Assembly: GCF_014168815.1 (NCBI RefSeq) | Contig: NZ_AP021972.1 | Coordinates: forward strand, 3,162,001-3,226,000 | Direction: 5' to 3' | Length of the DNA stretch: 64,000 bases | DNA from: Klebsiella sp. WP3-W18-ESBL-02 | GTDB lineage: Bacteria > Pseudomonadota > Gammaproteobacteria > Enterobacterales > Enterobacteriaceae | In this document: piece after piece, positions 34,613-42,973 of the stretch | Layout: each line of letters begins with the position of its first letter | Numbering within the stretch: the stretch's first letter is position 1 | Position numbers and translations under genes: made by a program | Notes under the pieces: model-generated | Told to the model about the DNA's origin: nothing | The model's database searches: none | The model's input: the letters and a program-made list of their open reading frames with translations, nothing else

Positions 34613-36280
34613 TTACTCGATGCTGTCCGGTTGAATGACCGTGGCAATGTTTTTGATCTCTTCCCAGCGCTCTGGCGACAGGCGGTAGCCCGTCCCCGGC
34701 CCCTGATAGTCATTGACATCATTGACCGCGCTCACGACTTCAAACTGGCGGTCGAGAATGGCGGAGGTTTGCAAGTAGTCACCGGTGACGCGCTGGCGCA
34801 GCATCGCCAGAATATTGTTAGCGACATCATCAAAGCCGTTTATGCTCAGAGCCTTAACGATATCGAGCCCGGTGATGTTGCGCTGCATCATGTCCTCGAC
34901 CGCGCTGAGATCCTCCACCACATTGCGCGACGGCATGTCCTTACTGCCGTGGGCGTAAGTGGCTGCCGTCACTTCTTCATCGGTAACCGGCGGGAGCCCG
35001 AGCTCGCGGAATACGGCCTGCACCGCGCGTGCGGCCTTGTTACGAATGGCAATGGTCTCCGCCTCTGAGACCGGGCGCAGGCCGCCATCGACCATCAGGT
35101 CTCGTTGCAGAATGTTGTAATCGTCAAAGTCTTCCGCATCGAAGTTCGATCCGGCAAACATGTTGTCGTAGTTCGGCACCGCGCTGTAGCCGGAGAAGAT
35201 AAAATCGGTTCCCGGCAGCATCTGCATCAAGGTACGTGCCGTGCGGCGAATATCTGAATGAGAGAAGGTTTGATCGTTGGCGGAAGCCACTTCGAGGTCG
35301 AGCATCGAAGCAATCAGGTTTTCAGCCAGCACTGCGCGAATGCCGGATGGCACGGCACCTGTCATGCCGATGCAGCTTACCGCCCCGTTCTGCAGCCCCT
35401 GAACGCCCGCACCTTTGGTGATAAAAATACAGCGCGACTCGAGGTACAGCATGGATTTACTCTCTGCATAGCCCATCAGCGCCTCAGAGCCTGTTCCGGA
35501 GGTGTAGCGCATTTTCAACCCGCGCGAGGCGTAGGCTGATGCGAGAAAACCCTTCGACCACGGCGTGTCATCGCCATCGGTGAACACCGCTTCGGTTCCG
35601 TAGACAGAGACCGTTTCCGCATAGCTGGTAAAGCCGCGCATGCCCAGCTCCAGCTCCGTGGCCTCTTCCACTGAACACTGAGTTAACACGCCAGGCCGAC
35701 CGGACTGGGAGCCAATCAGCAGCCCCAGCGCGTTAAACGGCGCATAGCGCGCAATCCCGACGGTGGTTTCTTGTTCAGAAAAACCGCGGATCCCGGCTTC
35801 AGCGGCATCCGCAGCAATTTGCACGGGATTATCCTTCAGGTTGGTAACGTGACATTGATTAGACGGCGTACGGCGGGCGCGCATCTTTTGCATCGCCATC
35901 ATCATCTCCACCACGTTCATATGCGCCATCACCTCTACGGCTTTGGCTGGCGTAATGGCGGTCGTTATCTTGATGATCTCAGCGCGGTCAACGTGGATAT
36001 CCACCAGCATGCGCGCAATGGTTAGCGCATCAAGAGACATCGCATGCTCGGTTTCATTGATGTTAATGGCGTAGTCAGCGATAAAGCGGTCAATCATGTC
36101 AAAATCGGCGCGCGCTTTGCCGTCCAGTTCCACAATGCGCCCATTTTCCACTTTTACCGATGACGACGGATCCCAGGGGCTGCCCATCGCGATCAGCCCT
36201 TCCTCTGGCCATTCGCCGATCAGCCCATCCTGGTTTACCGGCCGTTTTTCAAGGACTTCAAATCGTTTTGATCGTCTCAT
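34613..36280 (-). CDS. dhaB: Adenosylcobalamin-dependent glycerol dehydratase large (alpha) subunit
   Basis: 555 residues, the length of the Citrobacter and Klebsiella enzymes. MRRSKRFEVLEKRPVNQDGL at the start, SNQCHVTNLKDNP, YTSGTGSEALMGYAESKSML, LEVASANDQTFSHSDIRRTA and LPGTDFIFSGYSAVPNYDN form the TIM barrel with the K+ and substrate residues. It converts glycerol to 3-hydroxypropionaldehyde in the cytoplasm under fermentative growth; no encapsulation peptide is seen at the medium or small subunit, so this is a free enzyme rather than a microcompartment one. It heads dhaBCEF and faces a divergent control region with two putative DhaR sites about 110-150 bp upstream. Confidence 0.95.
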   Translation of the reverse strand: MRRSKRFEVLEKRPVNQDGLIGEWPEEGLIAMGSPWDPSSSVKVENGRIVELDGKARADFDMIDRFIADYAININETEHAMSLDALTIARMLVDIHVDRAEIIKITTAITPAKAVEVMAHMNVVEMMMAMQKMRARRTPSNQCHVTNLKDNPVQIAADAAEAGIRGFSEQETTVGIARYAPFNALGLLIGSQSGRPGVLTQCSVEEATELELGMRGFTSYAETVSVYGTEAVFTDGDDTPWSKGFLASAYASRGLKMRYTSGTGSEALMGYAESKSMLYLESRCIFITKGAGVQGLQNGAVSCIGMTGAVPSGIRAVLAENLIASMLDLEVASANDQTFSHSDIRRTARTLMQMLPGTDFIFSGYSAVPNYDNMFAGSNFDAEDFDDYNILQRDLMVDGGLRPVSEAETIAIRNKAARAVQAVFRELGLPPVTDEEVTAATYAHGSKDMPSRNVVEDLSAVEDMMQRNITGLDIVKALSINGFDDVANNILAMLRQRVTGDYLQTSAILDRQFEVVSAVNDVNDYQGPGTGYRLSPERWEEIKNIATVIQPDSIE

Positions 36281-36673
36281 TTTCTCTGGCTCATAAAATT
36301 AAAAATAGCGCCCGGCAATGCCATGCCGGGTGAGAATGATCGGCAACTTAAAGGGTCGAGAGGCACAAACAAATTAAATAAATTACGTTCCATTTTGATA
36401 CGCATTTTTATTAATGCGTTTCAAATTGGAACTGAAAAATACGATTCACGAGGCAAATGTGATATTCGGCCGTCGCCAAATCAAAAATGACGCTAAAAAT
36501 ACTCCCCCACTGAAATAACGTACCTATTTCGCACCGTTGACTTAGTCTTTTTTTTGCCAAAAATATCACTAAAGCGTTAATGCCGTTTTCGACATTTCAT
36601 CCTTCACGACACAACCTTTTATTAATTTATAACTACTGCTATTAACAAACTACGGATTAGGTCAGGAGTAGCC
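36281..36673. promoter_or_regulatory. Divergent dhaB / orfW-dhaT control region
   Basis: 393 bp without a gene. It contains a hairpin CCCGGCA/TGCCGGG in the dhaB leader (36311-36330), the large palindrome at 36387-36432 with two putative DhaR sites, and an A+T-rich stretch (36480-36660) in front of orfW. Promoters for both directions must lie here. Confidence 0.7.
36387..36432. promoter_or_regulatory. 46-bp imperfect palindrome, two putative DhaR operators
   Basis: GTTCCAttttGAtAC (36387-36401) faces the complement of GTTCCAatttGAAAC (36418-36432). The two 20-bp arms match at 18 positions. The same 15-mer occurs three more times upstream of dhaK/dhaD. Confidence 0.6.
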
Positions 36674-37102
36674 ATGAATAAAAGTCTTTCTCGCGCCACC
36701 GTAAGCCTGGCGATGGCCAAAGCCATGGCGGCAGAGGCTGAAAAAAAAGCCATTGAAATCAGCGTTCCGGTGGTTATTTCCATCGTCGACGGCGGTGCTC
36801 ACACGCTGTTGCTGCAGCGAATGGACGATGCATTGGTGACCAGCTGTGATATTTCGCTAAACAAAGCATGGACCGCATGCTGTATGAAACAGCCCACCCA
36901 CGCGCTGACTGAAGTCGTGCAACCTGGGCAATCTCTGTACGGTTTAGCGCTAACCAACCAACAGCGCATTGTTATTTTTGGCGGTGGTTTTCCAATAATG
37001 GAAAAAGGCGAAATTATTGGCGCCATTGGCGTTAGCGGCGGCACCGTCGAGCAGGACATGGAAATAGCCAGCGCGGCGCTGGACTATTTTAAAAAGAATT
37101 AA
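36674..37102 (+). CDS. GlcG/HbpS-family protein of the dha regulon (OrfW)
   Basis: 142 residues of the GlcG/HbpS (DUF336) heme-binding-like fold: VSIVDGGAHTLLLQRMDDA, NKAWTACCMKQPTHAL, IVIFGGGFPIMEKGEIIGAIG (split here only for description), VSGGTVEQDMEIA. This is the OrfW of Citrobacter/Klebsiella dha regulons, first gene of the dhaT transcript, AGGAG ribosome site. Its role is not established; related proteins bind heme or corrin-like ligands, so help with cobalamin is a guess. Confidence 0.88.
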   Translation: MNKSLSRATVSLAMAKAMAAEAEKKAIEISVPVVISIVDGGAHTLLLQRMDDALVTSCDISLNKAWTACCMKQPTHALTEVVQPGQSLYGLALTNQQRIVIFGGGFPIMEKGEIIGAIGVSGGTVEQDMEIASAALDYFKKN

Positions 37103-37138
37103 TCACGCTAATTCATTCATTATTTCAGAAGGTGCAAC

Positions 37139-38302
37139 ATGAGCGACCGTATGTATGATTTTCTTGTTCCCAATGTAAATTTCTTTGGCCCGGGGTCAGT
37201 CTCGGTGGTGGGCGAGCGCTGCAAACTGCTGGGCGGTAAAAAAGTCCTGCTGGTGACCGATAAGGGGCTGCGTTCAATAAAAGACGGCGCCGTCGATCGG
37301 ACCGTGAAGCATCTGCACGAGGCCGGTATTGAGGTCGTGATTTTCGACGGCGTAGAGCCAAACCCGAAAGACACCAACGTTCTCGACGGGCTGGCCATTT
37401 TCCGCAAGGAACATTGCGATATGATTATTACCGTCGGCGGCGGTAGCCCGCACGACTGCGGTAAAGGTATCGGCATTGCCGCGACCCACCCGGGCGATCT
37501 CTATCAGTATGCGGGTATTGAAACCCTGACCCATGCGCTGCCGCCCATTATTGCCGTCAATACCACCGCCGGCACCGCCAGCGAAGTCACTCGTCACTGC
37601 GTGTTAACCAACACCAAAACCAAAGTAAAATTTGTCATCGTCAGCTGGCGTAACCTGCCTTGCGTGTCAATCAACGACCCGCAGCTGATGCTGGGCAAAC
37701 CGGCGGGTCTGACCGCCGCTACCGGTATGGATGCGCTGACCCACGCGGTGGAAGCCTATATTTCGAAAGACGCCAACCCGGTGACCGACGCGTCGGCCAT
37801 TCAGGCGATCAAACTGATTGCCACCAACCTGCGCCAGGCGGTTGCGCTGGGGAGCAACCTCAAGGCACGTGAGAACATGGCGTGCGCTTCGCTGCTGGCC
37901 GGCATGGCGTTCAATAACGCCAACCTCGGGTATGTCCACGCGATGGCGCACCAGTTGGGTGGTTTGTACGACATGGCTCATGGGGTAGCGAACGCCGTCC
38001 TGCTGCCGCACGTTTGCCGTTACAATCTGATCGCTAACCCGGAAAAATTCGCCGATATCGCCACCTTTATGGGGGAAAATACCGCCGGACTGTCCACCCT
38101 CGACGCCGCAGAGCTTGCTATCAAGGCCATTACCCGTCTCTCTAAAGACGTCGGTATCCCTCAGCACCTGCGCGAACTGGGCGTAAAAGAAGCGGACTTC
38201 CCGTACATGGCCGAAATGGCGCTCAAGGACGGCAACGCGTTCTCTAACCCACGTAAAGGGAATGAAAAAGAAGTCGCCGAAATCTTCCGCCAGGCGTTCT
38301 GA
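37139..38302 (+). CDS. dhaT: 1,3-propanediol dehydrogenase
   Basis: 387-residue iron-containing (type III) alcohol dehydrogenase. VTVGGGSPHDCGKGIG binds NAD; TTAGTASEVTRHCVL, GMDALTHAVEAYIS and YVHAMAHQLGGLYDMAHG carry the metal-binding Asp and His residues. Reduces 3-hydroxypropionaldehyde to 1,3-propanediol with NADH, closing the redox balance of glycerol fermentation. Very close to the Klebsiella/Citrobacter DhaT. A hairpin with T-run follows the stop. Confidence 0.96.
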   Translation: MSDRMYDFLVPNVNFFGPGSVSVVGERCKLLGGKKVLLVTDKGLRSIKDGAVDRTVKHLHEAGIEVVIFDGVEPNPKDTNVLDGLAIFRKEHCDMIITVGGGSPHDCGKGIGIAATHPGDLYQYAGIETLTHALPPIIAVNTTAGTASEVTRHCVLTNTKTKVKFVIVSWRNLPCVSINDPQLMLGKPAGLTAATGMDALTHAVEAYISKDANPVTDASAIQAIKLIATNLRQAVALGSNLKARENMACASLLAGMAFNNANLGYVHAMAHQLGGLYDMAHGVANAVLLPHVCRYNLIANPEKFADIATFMGENTAGLSTLDAAELAIKAITRLSKDVGIPQHLRELGVKEADFPYMAEMALKDGNAFSNPRKGNEKEVAEIFRQAF

Positions 38303-38314
38303 TCCTGTCGCGTC

Positions 38315-38338
38315 GCGGGCCTGTAGGCCCGCTCTTTT
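38315..38338 (+). terminator. Hairpin with T-run between dhaT and dhaG
   Basis: Stem GCGGGCC / GGCCCGC with loop TGTA, followed by TCTTTTCC. It lies inside the dhaT-dhaG-pduO gene string, so it may act as a partial terminator that lowers expression of the distal genes. Confidence 0.65.
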
Positions 38339-38362
38339 CCTTTCCCCCGTTTGGAGCGATGT

Positions 38363-38728
38363 ATGCCAAATCCCGGTATTTCTGCCTCACCGGCGGTGCA
38401 TCTGTGTTATTACCACAGCCTCGCCGATAGCAATATTCTGCGCCAGATTTGCCTTGGACTGGAAGAACAAGGGGTGCCCTGCCGTCTCCAGCCCTGTTCC
38501 CACGACGACAGCGCGCTGGCGTACGCGCGTGCAGCGGCGGCGCGTTCAGCCCTGCAAACCGGCCTGGGGGTTAATGTTAACGGCGAAGTGGTCCTGACCC
38601 ACCAGCAGTATCCGGCGGACCGCGCGTTGCGTCGCTGCTCACCGGGTAGCTCATCTGCCCAGTGGCGCAATATCGGCGCAAATGCCGGGCAGTTAGTGAA
38701 AGTGATCCCGTTTAGCGAGGCACAATAA
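38363..38728 (+). CDS. dhaG: Glycerol dehydratase reactivase small subunit (DhaG/OrfX)
   Basis: 121 residues from the ATG at 38363 (GGAG before it). LCYYHSLADSNILRQICLGL, EEQGVPCRL and ALQTGLGVNVNGEVVLTHQQ are typical of DdrB/PduH small reactivase subunits, which share the fold of the dehydratase beta subunit. It forms a complex with DhaF, although the two genes lie in opposite operons, as in Citrobacter. Ends 2 bp before the adenosyltransferase gene. Confidence 0.92.
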   Translation: MPNPGISASPAVHLCYYHSLADSNILRQICLGLEEQGVPCRLQPCSHDDSALAYARAAAARSALQTGLGVNVNGEVVLTHQQYPADRALRRCSPGSSSAQWRNIGANAGQLVKVIPFSEAQ

Positions 38729-38730
38729 GC

Positions 38731-39267
38731 ATGTACCGTATCTACACCCGAACCGGTGATAAAGGCACCACCGCCCTGTTTGGCGGCAGCCGAATCGATA
38801 AAGACGACATCAGAGTAGAAGCCTACGGCAGCATAGATACCCTGATCTCGCTGCTTGGCGTTTGCCGCGCAGCCAGCGAGAAGCCGACGATTTGCCGCAC
38901 GCTGCTGCGCATTCAGGAAGAGCTGTTTGTCGTCGGGGCCGAACTGGCCAGCGATGAGCGCGGCGCCGCGCGCCTCAGCCGCCTGATTGCCGCCGAAGAC
39001 ATTGCGCGACTGGAGCAGGAAATTGACCACCATATGGCGGCCACTGGCCCGCTGAAGGCTTTTGTGATTCCGGGTAAGACGCTGGCCTCGGCGCAGCTGC
39101 ACGTTGCCCGCACGCAGGCCCGGCAGATCGAGCGTACCCTGGTCGCCATGGATCGCCGCAGCCCCTTGCGCGAGGCGCTCAAAAGCTACATGAACCGCCT
39201 GTCGGATGCGCTATTTGCGATGGCGCGATTCGAGGAAGGCCCGCTTACTCTTGATGCCGACGTTTAA
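38731..39267 (+). CDS. PduO-type ATP:cob(I)alamin adenosyltransferase (OrfY)
   Basis: 178 residues. YTRTGDKGTTALFGGSRI is the ATP-binding N-terminal signature; RIDKDDIRVEAYGSIDTL and the later ARTQARQIERTLVAM and MNRLSDALFAMAR are family motifs. It makes adenosylcobalamin for DhaBCE. Its 3' end overlaps the convergent dhaR by 23 bp. Confidence 0.94.
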   Translation: MYRIYTRTGDKGTTALFGGSRIDKDDIRVEAYGSIDTLISLLGVCRAASEKPTICRTLLRIQEELFVVGAELASDERGAARLSRLIAAEDIARLEQEIDHHMAATGPLKAFVIPGKTLASAQLHVARTQARQIERTLVAMDRRSPLREALKSYMNRLSDALFAMARFEEGPLTLDADV

Positions 39268-41170
39268 ACTGGCTGACGTCTATCTCAAACTGCTTCAGCT
39301 TGCGCCACAGGGTGGTGCGCCCGATATTCAGCAGATGTGACATCTCCTGAACCCGGCCATGGGTGATCCTGGCGGCGTGAATAATCGCTTCCTTTTCAAT
39401 AGCCGAAATGCTCATCCCGGCAGGGGTCGCCGCGCTGTTGGCCGCCGTACCGGGATGGTCGTTGAATAACCAGCCGGGCAGGTTGCTCAGCCGAATGTGG
39501 CCGTGCTCGCTGCTGATGGCAATATTTTCGATAATGCTATTCAGCTCAAAATCATTTCCCGGCCACGAATAGGCCACCAGCCGTGCCAGCGCGTCGTCAT
39601 CCACCTTGAGCCGGGAGGAAAAGCGCCGCTCCAGCGTGCGCAGCCGGCTGTGAACCAGTGAAGGAATACTGTTACGCCGCTCGCGTAGCGGCGGAATGCT
39701 GATTTCAAAGGAGTGCAGCGCATAGTAAAGCTGGCGGCTAAAGCGGTTTTGTTCCACCAGGTTCGCGAGATCCATGGTGGTGGTCGCGATCACTTTCACA
39801 TCCACCGGGATCAGCCGTCGGGCATCCAGACGCGTCACGACCCCTTGCTTAATGACCTGCAGCAGCACCGATTGCAGCTCCGGCGCAAGATACTCGACTT
39901 TTTCCAGAAACAGCGTCCCGCCGGAGGCCAGTTCAAGGCGGCTCAGGCGGCCATTTTCTTCTTCCGTCGCGCTGCTGCCCATAAAGTCTACGCCCAGCGC
40001 GTTATCGGCATACAGCTGGCAGTTCACCGCAATAAACGGCCCCGCCGCCCGCGCGCTTTCATTATGAATCGCCTGGGCAATCAGCTCTTTGCCGACGCCC
40101 TCTTCCCCGCACATTAACACCGGGAAGCTGCCGCGCGCGGCCTGGCGGCCAAAGTGGATCACGCGGCGGGTTTCCGGGTCGTCCGCCGACATCTGCGCGA
40201 AGGTGTGGCTCACTTTGCCTAGCTGACTGGTCATCAGCTGGCGCATTTGCTCAACCGGGTGCAGCAGCAGGATAAAGCTGGTGCCCTGCGATTCGACAAT
40301 CGGCTTGAGCGTGATGACCGCATCGACAAACTGGTGCTGACTTTCGAAAGTCACTTCTGCGTGGCTTAGCGGCCTGGCGTGCTTGATGGCACGGCGCAGC
40401 AGCGCGGGGAGCGTCACCAAATCGCCGATATTTTTCCCCTGGCTGGCCTGACCATCGAGATGCAGCAGGCGCGCCGCCTGAGGATTAATAAACTGTAATA
40501 TCCCCTGCTCATTCCACGCCATCACCCCATCGTCCATGCTTTCCAACAGGCCGTACATCTGGTTTAGGTGGCGATTCGACTCTGCCAGCAGGCTATCGGT
40601 CAGCAGCGAGTTGCCGACTTCTCGGGCCATCGCCAGGGTCAGCGAGAGATCCGCCGCGCTCGCCTCCTGCGTAAGACAGCACAGGGCGATAGAACCAGAC
40701 AGCCGGCCATGATTGTCAAAGATGGGCGTCGAACAAAATGCCCAGGGGAACAGCGCCTGCTTAAAATGCTGCTCCCCCTGCGTTTTAATCGGCTGCCCCA
40801 CCAGCGAGGCCAGCGACAGCGCGCAGGTGCCGATGATGCTTTCCGCACAGTAGCTGCCGGGCAGGAAGCCAAGTGCGTCAAGCTGCTCAAGGGTGTCGGG
40901 GTGACCGCAGCGGGTGAGAAGGCAGGCGGACTCATCCAGAATAAACAGCGCGCACGGGCGGCTGTCCATATATTCCCATGCGTCTTCCAGCGCCGCCTGT
41001 CCGATGGTCAGCAGCGCCGTCTTGCGTCGACCTATCGACTGAAACGTCAGCCCCTGCGCCTGGTGCGGCGTGGTCCAGGTCTCGCGCTGCATCATTTTGC
41101 CGCAGCGATGCCAGGACGGCGCGATAAACGACGACGGCGCCGATTCGGCGCGTTGATTCTGCATGGTCAT
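39245..41170 (-). CDS. dhaR: Transcriptional activator DhaR of the dha regulon
   Basis: 641 residues from the ATG at 41170 (AAGAAGAGAG upstream), the length of the Citrobacter protein. An N-terminal GAF-like sensor (~50-200) and a PAS domain (~205-310; MDDGVMAWNEQGILQFINPQ) precede a degenerate AAA+ domain (Walker A-like GEEGVGKE at ~365), and a Fis-type helix-turn-helix ends the protein (MSHLLNIGRTTLWRKLKQF). The GAFTGA loop needed for sigma-54 contact is missing (the region reads VDFMGSSATEEENG), as in E. coli DhaR, which acts with sigma-70 and senses DhaK/DhaL. Same strand as dhaD, 129 bp downstream of it. Confidence 0.93.
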   Translation of the reverse strand: MTMQNQRAESAPSSFIAPSWHRCGKMMQRETWTTPHQAQGLTFQSIGRRKTALLTIGQAALEDAWEYMDSRPCALFILDESACLLTRCGHPDTLEQLDALGFLPGSYCAESIIGTCALSLASLVGQPIKTQGEQHFKQALFPWAFCSTPIFDNHGRLSGSIALCCLTQEASAADLSLTLAMAREVGNSLLTDSLLAESNRHLNQMYGLLESMDDGVMAWNEQGILQFINPQAARLLHLDGQASQGKNIGDLVTLPALLRRAIKHARPLSHAEVTFESQHQFVDAVITLKPIVESQGTSFILLLHPVEQMRQLMTSQLGKVSHTFAQMSADDPETRRVIHFGRQAARGSFPVLMCGEEGVGKELIAQAIHNESARAAGPFIAVNCQLYADNALGVDFMGSSATEEENGRLSRLELASGGTLFLEKVEYLAPELQSVLLQVIKQGVVTRLDARRLIPVDVKVIATTTMDLANLVEQNRFSRQLYYALHSFEISIPPLRERRNSIPSLVHSRLRTLERRFSSRLKVDDDALARLVAYSWPGNDFELNSIIENIAISSEHGHIRLSNLPGWLFNDHPGTAANSAATPAGMSISAIEKEAIIHAARITHGRVQEMSHLLNIGRTTLWRKLKQFEIDVSQFKRRHQE

Positions 41171-41299
41171 ACTCTCTTCTTGAGTGCCGAGAACGGCAAA
41201 TCCATAAACGCAACAACCCCCGGCGCCGGGGACCGCTCGCCAGGGGGAAAACCACAACGCAGGTGGCACACCAACCGGGTTAACGGTCGGTGGAAAATT

Positions 41300-42400
41300 T
41301 TACTTCGCGGCCAGCCATTCCGCGCCCAGACGATCGGCGGTCAGAATGGCGCCATACACGCTGTCCGGGGTCACCGGGAACGGCATATTGTGAATGGTCT
41401 CGCCTTCCGCACAGGTGGCTTTGGCCACCGCGGCAATTTTCGCTTCAATCCCGTCCTTCACGCCCATCTGGGCCAGCGTAACCGGCAGCCCGACCTTCTG
41501 GCAGAAGCCCAGCACGGTTTCAATTTCTTCCATCGGGCTGTTTTGCAGCACCAGCTGCGCCAGGGTCCCGAAGGCAACTTTCTCACCGTGATACAGGTGA
41601 TGGCACTCTTCCAGAATCGTAAAACCATTATGGATAGCATGCGCCGCCGCCAGGCCGCTGCTTTCAAAACCAATGCCGCTCAGGTAGGTATTCGCTTCGA
41701 TAATCCGCTCCAGCGCCACCGTCACGACCCCCGCTTCGGCTGAGCGACGGGCTTTCTCGCCTTCCGCCAGCAGGGTTTCATAGCACAGACGGGCCAGGTT
41801 CAGCGCCGCAGCGGTCGACTGACCGCCCGCCATACTGACCGCATGGGCGTCGTAACAGGCTTTGGCTTCAAACCAGGTTGAAAGCGCATCGCCCATCCCG
41901 GAAACCAGCAGACGAACCGGCGCTTTGGCGATAATCGCGGTGTCCATCACCACCATATCGGGGTTTTTCGGGTAAATCAGATACTCTTCAAATTCACCCG
42001 ATTCGGTATAGATAACCGACAGCGCGCTGGTCGGCGCATCGGTTGACGCAATGGTCGGAATAATCACGACCGGCAGGTGCTGGTAATAGCCGATCGCTTT
42101 CGCCGTATCGAGCGTTTTACCACCGCCAATCCCCACCACCCCTTTACAGCCTTTTTGTTTAGCTATTGCCCCAAGACGGTTGATTTCCGCATGGCTGCAC
42201 TCGCCGTTAAAACGTTCCGCGTGGCAGGTGATACCGTTTTCGTGCAGGCCGTTAAGGACTTTATCGCCCGCCAGCTTCATCACAAAATCATCGGCAATCA
42301 CAAAAAAGCTGTCCGCCAGATTTTTAGCGTACTGGCCGAACAACGCTGATGCATCAGGACCCTGGAGATATTTTGCTGGAGACTGAATAACTTGTAGCAT
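41300..42400 (-). CDS. dhaD: Glycerol dehydrogenase
   Basis: 366-residue zinc-type glycerol dehydrogenase (GldA family): VVGIGGGKTLDTAKAIGY for NAD, ASTDAPTSALSV, SGMGDALSTWFEAKAC and AAHAIHNGF ... HHLYHGEKVAFG with the Zn ligands (Asp, His, His). Oxidises glycerol to dihydroxyacetone, feeding DhaKLM/DhaK. Divergent from dhaK; two putative DhaR sites lie about 150-190 bp upstream. Confidence 0.95.
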   Translation of the reverse strand: MLQVIQSPAKYLQGPDASALFGQYAKNLADSFFVIADDFVMKLAGDKVLNGLHENGITCHAERFNGECSHAEINRLGAIAKQKGCKGVVGIGGGKTLDTAKAIGYYQHLPVVIIPTIASTDAPTSALSVIYTESGEFEEYLIYPKNPDMVVMDTAIIAKAPVRLLVSGMGDALSTWFEAKACYDAHAVSMAGGQSTAAALNLARLCYETLLAEGEKARRSAEAGVVTVALERIIEANTYLSGIGFESSGLAAAHAIHNGFTILEECHHLYHGEKVAFGTLAQLVLQNSPMEEIETVLGFCQKVGLPVTLAQMGVKDGIEAKIAAVAKATCAEGETIHNMPFPVTPDSVYGAILTADRLGAEWLAAK

Positions 42401-42546
42401 TCTCTACACCCTCACATTGAACTCGTTTCCATGATGGCGCCTGGCGTTGCTCGCTTCTGCCTTTACGGGAGGGAAGCATCGGCATGGCCGGCGCGGTAGA
42501 CATCACTTTAGAGCGGGTGCAGCGCAAAAAAATGCTTTGCTATTTC

Positions 42547-42593
42547 GTTCCACAACGAAACCTAAGCCCGAAATTTTCGTTCCATGATGAAAC
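42547..42593. promoter_or_regulatory. Tandem putative DhaR operators
   Basis: GTTCCAcaacGAAAC (42547-42561) and GTTCCAtgatGAAAC (42579-42593), direct repeats 32 bp apart, which is about three helix turns. Nearly the same spacing (31 bp) is seen for the pair upstream of dhaB. Confidence 0.6.
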
Positions 42594-42800
42594 GCTAACA
42601 CGCAAAGAGCGTCAGGTTTGCGATCCAGGTCCGGATCGTTCTCACACTATTGTACGCCGTAAAACGCCCTTTCCCGCGGCTTTGCCAGCGCTGAACGAAA
42701 AAAAATGCACGCCAACGGCAAAGCGGTCAGCGGCAAATACGCAACGGTGGCGAGAAAAGCTTGTTCAGGCTCTCACTTTTGCGTCCTGTCCGCAAAAAAC

Positions 42801-42815
42801 GTTTCATTAAGAAAC
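42801..42815. promoter_or_regulatory. Third putative DhaR operator upstream of dhaK
   Basis: GTTTCattaaGAAAC, a perfect inverted repeat and one mismatch from the GTTCCA form; 158 bp before the dhaK start. Confidence 0.5.
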
Positions 42816-42973
42816 ATTTCTCTGCAATCAGGTTTCGACTTGAAACTAAAATAAGTGGGGATTTTCTTTTTTCCATGCCAGGCCAGAATCACTCTATCGG
42901 CACCCACCTGAATGCCGACCCTACGCGGAGTTGCCCACGGGCGCTCCACATCACATCCAGCGGAGTACACATA

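Larger units (their letters stand above)
42401..42973. promoter_or_regulatory. Divergent dhaD / dhaK control region
   Basis: 573 bp without a supported gene. Three copies of the GTTYCA-N4-GAAAC motif occur at 42547-42561, 42579-42593 and 42801-42815. Promoters for dhaD and for the dhaKLM-dhaK operon must be here. Confidence 0.7.

Noticed and set aside
31737..39267. Bacterial microcompartment (pdu-type) for glycerol metabolism
   Set aside because: No shell-protein genes are in the window, and the dehydratase small and medium subunits begin without the N-terminal encapsulation extensions of PduD/PduE.
41217..41231. G+C palindrome between dhaD and dhaR as terminator
   Set aside because: CCCCGGCGCCGGGG is self-complementary without a loop and has no T-run on the minus strand, so a terminator call is not supported.
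40568..41743. 391-codon plus-strand frame opposite dhaR and dhaD
   Set aside because: Antisense shadow spanning two real genes; Arg/Gln/His-rich and motif-free.
36281..42973. Sigma-54 (-24/-12) promoters in the dha regulon
   Set aside because: No TGGCAC-N5-TTGC element seen, and DhaR lacks the GAFTGA loop.
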